From the NCBI RefSeq assembly GCF_000188695.1, contig NW_004754932.1:40001-55000 (forward strand): a stretch of DNA of 15,000 nt, read 5' to 3'. The position numbers and the translations under genes were made by a program. Of the stretch, positions 1 to 10,637 are shown piece after piece; the stretch's first letter is position 1, and the number at the start of each line of letters is the position of its first letter. Source of the DNA: Salpingoeca rosetta (lineage: Eukaryota; Opisthokonta; Choanoflagellata; Craspedida; Salpingoecidae). The notes under the pieces are model-generated. The model saw only the letters and a list, made by a program, of their open reading frames with translations. It searched no databases and was not told the DNA's origin.

Positions 1-111
1 GAGGGAGGGGGGAGGCGGGGAAGGGAATAGAAACGAACTAGCCAACACATCATCACGCACAGCAGACAATCAATGCATCATCTTCATCTTGTTTCAAAGC
101 CAATTACACAT

Positions 112-175
<64 letters not shown>

Positions 176-278
176 GGTCGCATCCGCACACAAGAGCAAC
201 CAGACAAGCACAGACAAGCGCATGCAATCGCACGCACACACATACACAGGTAAGTGCAATCGCACAAACACGCGCGTG
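1..278. other. 3' flank of the ammonium transporter gene; no gene seen
   Basis: This stretch lies downstream of the transporter stop codon on the minus strand. It starts with a purine-rich G/A tract, then holds a (CA)31 microsatellite and further imperfect CA-rich sequence. Open frames here translate only to His-Thr or Val-Cys repeats and carry no protein signal. It probably includes the 3' UTR of the transporter. No clear AATAAA signal was seen on the minus strand. Confidence 0.6.
113..174. repeat. (CA)31 microsatellite
   Basis: Uninterrupted CA dinucleotide repeat of about 62 bp, lying 3' of the ammonium transporter coding region. Confidence 0.95.
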
Positions 279-2920
<2,642 letters not shown>

Positions 2921-3341
2921 CTTGCTGGGTGGTGAAGAGAGAGGTGGTGAAGAGAGAGGGGAAGCGAGGATGTGTGTGCGTGTGTGACAACAACAACCAA
3001 GCAAGCAAGCGACCAAGCGATGGAGCTTGGAGGGGGAATGCACAACGATGCGTGGGTTTGTTGGTTTGGAGGTGTGCATTGTAGAAAAGTGGTCGAACAC
3101 TCGACCGATTTTCTTCCTCCAGCAGTGCGCAAATTGCGCAACATGCATGCATGACGACACTCGTTGTTTACTTTGTTTTGGGCACACCCAACACGACACA
3201 CACGACACACACGACACACACACACACACAGACACACACACACACAGACACACACACACACACACACATCCAACACAGACACATCCAACACAGAGACACA
3301 CAGACACGCCCGACACGACACACACCCAACACGACGCACAC

Positions 3342-3380
<39 letters not shown>

Positions 3381-3444
3381 CAGCTTCCTTCCCTTCCCCC
3401 CACCCTTTCCACCATCTCTCCTCCTCTCCTTCCCACTCCCTCTC
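2921..3444. other. Intergenic region between AMT 5' end and DDX41 3' end
   Basis: Both neighbours are on the minus strand, so this 524-bp stretch should hold the AMT promoter/5' UTR (right after 2920) and the DDX41 3' UTR (just below 3445). Positions 2921-3180 are mostly unique sequence. Positions 3185-3380 are CA-rich with CACGACACA and ATCCAACACAGAC variants and a pure CA run at about 3344-3377. Positions 3381-3444 are CT-rich. No open frame with protein character was seen on either strand. Confidence 0.7.
3185..3377. repeat. Compound CA / CACGACACA / ATCCAACACAGAC microsatellite
   Basis: About 190 bp of near-continuous CA-based simple sequence with short interspersed variants, ending in a pure CA tract. 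It lies in the spacer between DDX41 and AMT. Confidence 0.85.
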
Positions 3445-4130
3445 TCATGACTCGTCGCCGCCTGCGAGGCCGTCGCCGCGGCCGACCCGGCTGACCTGCT
3501 GCGACTGCACGCTCTCCAGCTTTGGGCAGGACGTGATGCGGTGCCCAGGGCCGCCGCAGTACGCGCACCCGCCGTGCTCAAGGAACTTCTCGTGCTCCGA
3601 GCGCAGGTTCTGCAGGAACGGCGGCACGCGCTGCTTGGCCTCCTTGAGCAGGTACTTGAGATCAAGCAGCGAAATCTCGGGCACCTCGTCGTTGATGAAC
3701 GTTGTGGCAAGACCCGTGCGCCCGCTGCGGCCCGTGCGCCCAATACGATGCACGTAGTTCTCGAGCTCGTCAGGCATGTCAAAGTTGATGACGTGCTGGA
3801 TGCCCTTGAAGTCGAGGCCCTTGCTTGCGATGTCTGTGGCCACAAGCACGTCTTTCTGACCCTTCTTGAACGCCTTGACGGCCATATCACGCTCCTCCTG
3901 GTCCTTGCCGCCGTGGATCGCAACAGCTTGCACGCCTGCACCACGCCAGGGAGCACAGAGGAAACCGCAGTCAGCACATGCGGGACGAGGCGGAAGCATT
4001 TGTGTGCATGTGTGTGCGAGCGTGCAGTGTGTATATCGGCGGTGATGTGGTGTGATGTGATGCGATGGTGATAGGTTGACGCATATGCGTGTCCACGAAC
4101 ACGCAAATACAAACACACAACCACCCAATT

Positions 4131-4186
<56 letters not shown>

Positions 4187-6537
4187 CACACACACACACA
4201 CACAAGACACACACAAGACACACACAAGACACACACACACACGACACAACACACTCCTCTCCCCTCCTGCTGTAGTGCGCACCTTTGAGGAGGAGGTACT
4301 CGTGGATATCGTCGACATCGGCCTTTTTCTCCGAGAAGATCATGACGGGCGGAGGCGTCTTCTGCAGACACTCCAGCAGGTACACAATCTTCGCCTCTGG
4401 TCGCACGTGCTCAACCTCCTGCACGACGTCCAGACTCGCAGCACCGGCGCGGCCAACGTTCACCGTAATCGGGTCAACGAGCGCACTCTGCGCAAAGTCT
4501 GAGCAGCAACAAGGCGGTGGTGGGCACGTGGTGATGTGTGAGGAAAACCTTGCGAAACTGCCACGCCACGGCAGCCATCATAGCAAACAACAACCAAAAA
4601 AAAAAAAAGGCATATGGACCAGTCACAACAATCGACACGACTTCATTTACACACCCACACGCACACACGCACACACGCACACACGCACACACGCACACAT
4701 GCACAGACACAGACACAGACACAGACACACCTCGAATCTTTGTGGGCATGGTAGCACTGAAAAGGACGGTCTGACGCTGCCCGTTGAAGAAGGAGAAGAT
4801 GGTGCGAATCTGGATGGTGAATGGTGAATGGTGAATGGTGAACCACAAACGAGAGGAGATACGTGTAACGTGAGATATGGACACAGGAACAAACGAATCA
4901 AGGCCAAGGCAGAACAACCAAGCGAGAGCACACAGGCGCACTTGCACAACCACACACACGCACGCACACATACACACACGCACACGCACACGCACACACA
5001 TTCGTGAATCAACCCAACACACCACTTCTCAACAACAAACACCAAACATCAAAACACAGAAACACGGAGGTGAGCGATTGTTGCGTACGTCTTCCTCGAA
5101 GCCCAGATCAACCATGCGATCTGCCTCATCCATGCAAAAGTAGCGGCACACGTTGAAGGTGAACTTCTTCTTGGTCAGCATGTCAATCAGGCGACCGGGC
5201 GTGCACACGGCAATGTGTACAATGTTGTGGCACTCGTACAGCTGCTCCCGCATGTCCACACCACCCATGCACAGCACAATGTTCAGCTTGGGCATGCCGC
5301 CCTTGTGCAGCACGCCGGCATACTCCTTAACCGCATCAAACGTCTGCCGCGCAAGCTCGCGCGAGGGGCACAGCACGCACGCGTAAGGGCCCTCCCCGCG
5401 CTGGAACGGCATCTTGATCTCCTGCTCCATGGTCAGCATGATGGCCGGCAGCGAGAAGCACAGCGTCTTGCCGGACCCGGTAAATGCAATGCCAATCATG
5501 TCTCGTCCACTCAACGCAACAGGAAGCCCTGTTTTGTGCGGTATGATAAGCGTTGTGTGTGCGTGGGGCGGGGGGGGGGGAAGGGGTGCGTAAGAGTGTG
5601 TGTGAGAAAGATGATTGTTGGGTGATGAACTGGGTGCTCAGCTATGTACGAGCACTGACTTAATCATAGTGTCACACGCTTCACCCACACAAACGCAAAC
5701 GCAAACTCACAGGTACAAATCGCGCCCAAAACCTATCACCCATCTCTCGCATGAAAACGTTCACCCACGCGCGCGCGTTCACATACACACACGCATGCAC
5801 ATACACACACGCATGCACATACACACACGCATGCACATACACACACACACGTATGCACACACACGAACACGAACACATGCACACACACCCACAACAAGCA
5901 CACCTTGCATTTGAATTGGCGTTGGGGTCTTGATGCCTTGAGAGTCAAGGTAATCGACGAGGCATGTGGGCAGCTTCATGTCACGGAAGTTGGTGACGGC
6001 GGGTGCACAGTCACGGCCCTCCACGATAATGTTCCACTTCTTGCGAATGCGCTCGTTCTTCTGCTCTGTTCTGTGCCTGACGTGTCGCGGGGGCCGCCAC
6101 GATGTCCTGATTGGCTCTGCATATGAGATGCCCTTTGCCAACTCCTCCACGGACTTGAGCTCCTTGGCGTTGCGGATGCTGCGCAGAATCTCTTGTTCCT
6201 GCGTGAGCTGCTTCTCCAAATCCGATTGCTCGATGATGCGCCCTTCCTGCATGCTTTTGCCGTGGAACTGCACCAGCGTCTGCTTGGCCTGCGGGCCAAC
6301 TTGCGGCGCCGCCTGCTCCCGCTCCTTCCGTCGCCGCCTCTCCTCCTCCATCTGCTGCTGGTGGCGACGCCTCGCCTGCCGCTTCTCCTCCTTGTCCTTC
6401 TTCCTCTGCCGCAGTGGCACATACGGCACGTAGTCGTCCTCTTCCTCAGCCTTCAAGTCACCACCGTCATCCTCCACTTTCTCCCGCTTCGGCAGCAGCG
6501 TGCCATCATCACCTTCACCACCCCTCATCGTCGCCAT
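3445..6537 (-). CDS. DDX41: DDX41 (abstrakt) DEAD-box RNA helicase, five exons
   Basis: Exons on the minus strand are 5904-6537, 5089-5528, 4731-4809, 4283-4498 and 3445-3935, giving 619 aa with consistent phases (1, 0, 1, 1). Human DDX41 is 622 aa. The acidic N-terminus contains [12 protein letters not shown] (36-47), and a basic coiled-coil-like stretch spans about 45-125. The Q motif TPIQMQG is at 206-212, Walker A AFTGSGKT at 226-233, Ia PSRELA, Ib TPGR, DEAD at 345-348 and SAT at 376-378. Motif V ([11 protein letters not shown]) and motif VI (HRIGRTGR) are intact. The C-terminal CCHC knuckle is C580, C583, H588, C593, which with the flanking sequence is diagnostic for DDX41. By family knowledge it is a nuclear ATP-dependent helicase of late spliceosomes, linked in animals to nucleic-acid sensing. 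The ATG at 6537 has A at -3 and G at +4. The frame stays open upstream to about 6750, so a longer N-terminus is possible but not needed. Confidence 0.97.
3936..4282 (-). other. DDX41 intron 4 with long GT repeat
   Basis: This 347-bp intron splits a Gly codon (AAAG|GTGCGC ... GTGCAG|GC). On the sense strand its 5' half is GT-rich, including the run at 4132-4185. Its 3' half (sense of about 3999-4036) is AC-rich, so the two arms are complementary. Confidence 0.85.
4132..4260. repeat. CA microsatellite followed by ACAAGACACAC variants
   Basis: A pure (CA)n run of about 54 bp at 4132-4185 is followed by CACACAAGACACA variant repeats to about 4250. All of it lies within DDX41 intron 4. Confidence 0.9.
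4645..4727. repeat. CACACG / ACAGAC simple repeat in DDX41 intron 3
   Basis: Four to five CGCACACA units are followed by four ACAGAC units. On the sense strand this block lies immediately after the donor of intron 3 (4499-4730). Confidence 0.85.
4812..4843. repeat. ATGGTGA heptamer, about four tandem copies, at the DDX41 intron 2 acceptor
   Basis: The tandem heptamer on the plus strand reads as TTCACCA repeats on the sense strand, directly before the CAG acceptor at 4810-4812. It therefore takes the place of the polypyrimidine tract of intron 2 (4810-5088). Confidence 0.85.
5529..5903 (-). other. DDX41 intron 1
   Basis: A 375-bp intron splitting Gly212 (CAAG|GTGTGC ... AAACAG|GG). The sense 5' side is GT-rich (about 5769-5900). 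The sense 3' side carries a C-rich homopolymer (complement of G-run 5567-5580) flanked by CACACA tracts. Confidence 0.85.
5780..5851. repeat. 18-bp minisatellite ACATACACACACGCATGC, about 3.5-4 copies
   Basis: An 18-bp unit with an embedded GCATGC palindrome repeats with almost perfect register inside DDX41 intron 1. Confidence 0.85.
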
Positions 6538-6864
6538 CGTCGTTTGGTTGTGTGTGGTTGTGCGTGTGTGTCTGTGGTCGTTCTCTCCTCTGCTGCTTTG
6601 GTTGGCTTGTTCGTTGCGTGGATGTGGCAGCTGTGGAACTGAAATCAGTCGTTGCAACTCAGACATCATTTCATGCTGTTGTAACCTAACGGTAAATTTT
6701 CTTTCGTGGCTCTCCCCCTTCTGTTCTTGCTTGGCAACGCTTGCTTGCACTTATCCTTCCAACGCTTGACCACCAACCCAAGACTGCACAAACAGCACGA
6801 CCCTACAACCTTCACTTGCTCGATCCACAAGAGGCAGGGAACCAAGGAACCAAGGTCACCCACC
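6538..6864. promoter_or_regulatory. Divergent intergenic region (DDX41 and RIIa/EF-hand gene)
   Basis: This 327-bp spacer separates two head-to-head start codons and must hold both 5' UTRs and promoters unless UTR introns exist. I see no canonical TATA box. The DDX41 side is rich in GTGTGT and GTTGGTTTG motifs on the plus strand. The frame of DDX41 stays open through most of this spacer. No other gene is evident. Confidence 0.6.
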
Positions 6865-9574
6865 ATGTCCATGTCGTATGCACCCCACAAGCTGAGGCCT
6901 CCAGAGGGCTTGGAGGAGCTCCTGTGGTCGTTTGCAAAAGAGGTTCGTTCCATGCCATGCCACAGCGCGAGCGAGCGTGGCACCTTGTCATGCAAAGTGA
7001 AACTTGTCACCTGCCTTGTTTGTACGATTCCACTCACCTCCCTCTCTGTAGCTCAAACATGTGTTCCTTTGTTCCAACTTCCAATGCTTCATGCACAAAC
7101 TGTGCGTGCGTTGCCCACTTACTGCCTCTCGCACACCCTCATACATGAACACACACTCTCACATAAACACTCTCACACGAACACACACTCTCATACGAGC
7201 ACGCACCTCACGCACACCCTCACTCTCATACGAACACACGCACACACACACTTCCTCACACACTCACATGCACACTGTCGATTGCTTGGTGTTGTTGACC
7301 AACAGGTCCTGCGGGATCAACCAAAGGACATTGTCAAGTATGGCGCACAGTACTTCAGGGCCGCGTACAACGAGCGTGAGAACCCTTCTGCACCACCCCC
7401 ACCAAAGCCCGTCACCATCGTGCGAGAAACGCCGACGGAGGCTGAAACAACCTCCAGCGTGCAGACGACCCCAGCCCAGGCATCCGCGCCCCCAATGGAG
7501 ACAAAACCCGCACAGCCGGCGCCAGAGGCAGCGCAACTGCCACCAAAGCCACAAGCACCCCCATCGCAAGCGTCAGCCCAAACGGAGCCGGAAAAGCCTG
7601 CTACACCTGCGCAGACGGAGCACGAAGTCCAAAAGCCAACAGCCAGCGTGCTCGAGCCTGAGTCCAAGCAATCAAAGCCGTCACCGCCGCCACTGACGTT
7701 TGGTAAGCAATGATTACTTTGTGGTCGTGGGTAAAAGCGTGAGTCAATTTGTGTGCGTGTGTGTGTGTTCACTGACCGGGTGCAAAACGGTAAGCAAGTC
7801 AGGGCAGCGATAAAAACTAAGCAGGTCAAAACCTTTTCTCACCAAAGTTCTGCTTGTCTGGTGTTCGTGCAGATCAACAGGCCCTGTTGCGGAAGATTGC
7901 ACCGAATGAGGCGAGCAAGGAGGCGCTTGCGATCATCAAGGACAAGGATCAGATGAAGTCGCTGTGGAACCAGGTTGACTTCAACAACAACGGGATTGTG
8001 AGCCTTGCTGAGCTTGACAAGCTTGTTGTTGAGAAGGGGTGGAACATCAGCAAGCCTGCGCTGATGCGCGCGTACAAGAAGACGACGCTGAAGGACGGCG
8101 ACGGGGATGCGTGGGTTGAGAAGAAGGAGTTTGCGGCGTTTATGCGCAACATGTTCTTCTTTGACCGCCTGTGGGATGTGTTTGATGACATTGACACTGG
8201 CGACGACCGACGGTGCGTCTTTCATTGCGTTGCGTTGCGTTGCGTTGCGTTGCACATGTGCATGTGCATGTGCGTGTGCGTGTGTGTGTGTGTGTGTGTT
8301 GTGGATTGGATGGATCGTGGATCACTCTGGGGACGGGCTGATACTGACGCGTTTGTTTTGTTGCGTTTGTTTTGTTGCAGGATTGACGTTGGGGAGTTCA
8401 AGGCAGGGATGGAGAAGCTTGGGTCGCGGCTGAGCGACGACGAGGCGCAGGCTGAGTTTGCGAAGATTGACCGCAACGGGGGCGGGCAGATTCTGTTCAA
8501 GGAGTTCTGCCACTACGTTGCTGGGCTCGTTGGAGCGGCGCTTGAGGGCGACAAGGCTGCGTTCCAGGAGGACACGGACCGGGCAGCGAAGAAGCCTGGC
8601 AGCGCTGGTGCGACGGAGGCGTCGAAGGAGGGTGCTGCTGAGGGCAGCGAAGCCAAGCCTGCTGCTGCCCCTGTTGCTGCCAAGGACGGCCTGAGTGAGT
8701 TTTTTTTGTTTTGTTTTGTTGGTGATGGCTGTGCTGCGCCATTGGCTGTGTGTGTGTGTGTGCATGGGTGGACGGTAGTTTGTTGCGTGGTGTTGCGTGG
8801 TGTTGTGTTATCATGCGGAGTGTGGCTTGCTCACCACTGCTTGTGCGTTGATGCGACTGTGTACATGTGTGTGTGTGTATGTGTGACAGACGAGGAGGGC
8901 CTGCTTGCGCGGCTTGGGCTGGACGAGGCGAGCAAGGAGGCGCTTGCGATCATCAAGGACAAGGATCAGATGAAGTCGCTGTGGAACCAGGTTGACTTCA
9001 ACAACAACGGGATTGTGAGCCTTGCTGAGCTTGACAAGCTTGTTGTTGAGAAGGGGTGGAACATCAGCAAGCCTGCGCTGATGCGCGCGTACAAGAAGAC
9101 GACGCTGAAGGACGGCGACGGGGATGCGTGGGTTGAGAAGAAGGAGTTTGCGGCGTTTATGCGCAACATGTTCTTCTTTGACCGCCTGTGGGATGTGTTT
9201 GATGACATTGACACTGGCGACGACCGACGGTGCGTCTTTCATTGCGTTGCGTTGCGTTGCGTTGCACATGTGCATGTGCATGTGCGTGTGCGTGTGTGTG
9301 TGTGTGTGTTGTGGATTGGATGGATCGTGGATCACTCTGGGGACGGGCTGATACTGACGCGTTTGTTTTGTTGCGTTTGTTTTGTTGCAGGATTGACGTT
9401 GGGGAGTTCAAGGCAGGGATGGAGAAGCTTGGGTCGCGGCTGAGCGACGACGAGGCGCAGGCTGAGTTTGCGAAGATTGACCGCAACGGGGGCGGGCAGA
9501 TTCTGTTTGTCGAGTTTTGCAACTTCATTGCTTCTCTTGTTGGCGTTGACCTGGAAGAGTTTACCATGACCTAA
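6865..9574 (+). CDS. RIIa-domain protein with two four-EF-hand modules (radial-spoke RSP7-like), six exons
   Basis: Exons are 6865-6942, 7306-7702, 7873-8212, 8381-8694, 8890-9229 and 9391-9574; junction phases 0, 1, 2, 1, 2 all agree, giving 550 aa. Residues 11-48 form an RIIa dimerization/docking domain (PPEGLEELLWSFAKE then VLRDQPKDIVKYGAQYF), the fold that binds AKAP-type amphipathic helices. Residues 55-158 are a Pro/Ala/Glu-rich linker. Each module has four EF-hands. In module 1 the loops are D194-E205 and D233-E244 (near-canonical), D264-E277 (two residues too long) and D302-E313. Module 2 repeats them 218 residues later. An Ala/Glu/Lys-rich linker (about 325-376) separates the modules. 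By family knowledge RIIa plus EF-hands occurs in Chlamydomonas RSP7, and the modules also resemble flagellar calflagins, so a Ca2+-responsive axonemal role is inferred. The start has A at -3. Other RIIa proteins such as CABYR/SPA17 relatives are possible alternatives. Confidence 0.92.
6943..7305 (+). other. Intron 1 of the RIIa/EF-hand gene, splitting the RIIa domain
   Basis: The donor GAG|GTTCGT and acceptor CAACAG|GTCCTG fall between the two helices of the RIIa domain. The 3' half (7135-7270) is CACACT/CTCACA-rich, with imperfect ACACTCTCAC repeats. No other gene was seen in it. Confidence 0.85.
7908..8497 (+). repeat. Direct repeat copy 1 (EF-hand module, exon-intron-exon)
   Basis: This 590-bp segment spans most of exon 3, all of intron 3 and the first part of exon 4. 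It matches 8925-9507 base for base, except for one extra TGCGT unit and one extra TG unit in the intronic microsatellites. It encodes residues from EASKEAL to GGGQILF. Confidence 0.96.
8226..8300 (+). repeat. TGCGT pentamers, TGCATG and TG repeats in intron 3
   Basis: Four TGCGT units, then CATGTG units, then (TG)n, just after the donor CGACG|GTGCGT. The matching intron in copy 2 (about 9243-9310) has three pentamers and a TG run 2 bp shorter. Confidence 0.9.
8695..8889 (+). other. Intron 4 of the RIIa/EF-hand gene, between the two EF-hand modules
   Basis: The donor is CTGA|GTGAGT, followed by a T8 run and TTTTG units. GTGTTGCGTG repeats lie in the middle, and TG repeats run up to the acceptor GTGACAG|ACGAGG. 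This intron is not part of the duplicated block. Confidence 0.85.
8925..9507 (+). repeat. Direct repeat copy 2 (EF-hand module, exon-intron-exon)
   Basis: This 583-bp segment spans most of exon 5, all of intron 5 and the start of exon 6. It is identical to 7908-8497 apart from 7 bp of microsatellite length difference. The sequences diverge abruptly at both edges, although the flanks still encode aligned residues (ALLRKIAPN versus GLLARLGLD; KEFCHYVAGLVG versus VEFCNFIASLVG). Confidence 0.96.
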
Positions 9575-9658
9575 ATGCGTTCTGAGTGTTGTTTTGTTTT
9601 CGCTTGTGTGTCTTTTCGTGCCACACTTTGTTGTTTCATGTTCAAGTCGTTCTTGCCG
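9575..9658. other. Tail-to-tail intergenic spacer
   Basis: Only 84 bp separate the TAA of the RIIa/EF-hand gene from the stop of the convergent minus-strand gene. The sequence is T/G-rich (TTGTTTTGTTTTCG). The 3' UTRs of the two genes must overlap or be very short. Confidence 0.6.
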
Positions 9659-10589
9659 TTAATGTTGTTCCTTTACTTGGGCTTTTGCTTCTTGCGCAAC
9701 TCGCAAGAGTTTTATCAGCGCACTGCCTCGAACTCGCCCATGCTTCAACTCTTTGCACACTTGAATGACACTTCTTGCCTGTGTGGTCCGCGTCTTGTGC
9801 AGTAAATCCGGTCGTTCATCACCATGCACTCGCTGTCCACCACCCCCCACCCGCCATGTGCCTTGCTTTGTTCGCTCCGACACAACATCGCCATCGTTGC
9901 ACGTAACGAGCTGAGCCTCCTGCCACTGCTGCTGTCTTCGTTGCGGCCTGGTGTCGGTCCGTCTCGCCGCTGTGCGGACAAATGCGCGTGCAGGTGCTGC
10001 ATCAGCTGACAACGACGAACACAGCGACGTGTCAAATGCCTGCGCCAGGAGCTGTTGCTTGCGTGCGTTGAGCGTGCGCGTGCGTGAAAGCGTGTCCTGG
10101 TCCACGGCAAGTTTTCGGGCGATGGCGTCGTGGAACTGTGATGGCGGTGACTCCCCATCAGCCGAAACTGGTGCAGCTGCACACTGCAGCAGCGCGGACA
10201 GCGGAAGCAGCATCGGCTGCATGGAGCCTGTGGGTGGTTGGAGGGTGGGGTTAGAGAGAGAGAGTGTGTGTGTGTGAGCGTGCGAGTGAGTGAGTGTGTG
10301 TGTGTGTGTGTGTGTTGATGTGAGAGCGTGGTTGCCTGGGTGCGAGGTGGCGACACATGCGTTTCTGATTGCGCTGAACCGACTGACCCCGTGAGTAAAG
10401 GCAAACGCCTGCTTCAAGATTTGCTGTGTGGCCGGTGCACAGGATGCGTCCTGAAGGGATGGTGTCGCTTGGTATCAACGTAGTGCTGTACAGCAGCAGC
10501 CAGCCATGGCGTCGTGTGAGGTTGCAGTGCATGTTGCAAGCTGCAGACTGTATGGAACAGCAATTATTTCTAACCGCACGGATGAACGC

Positions 10590-10637
<48 letters not shown>

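Noticed and set aside
5780..5851. 18-bp units with a GCATGC palindrome considered as a regulatory or CRISPR-like array
   Set aside because: Units are directly adjacent with no unique spacers, are CA-derived, and lie inside a DDX41 intron. Minisatellite is the simpler reading.
10370..10410. Coding extension of the unrecognised gene through 10388 into the frame reading THGVSRFSAIRNAC
   Set aside because: That frame does not match the phase of the preceding exon. Using acceptor TGTACAG at 10486 and donor G|GTCAGT at 10387 makes all phases agree with the last exon.
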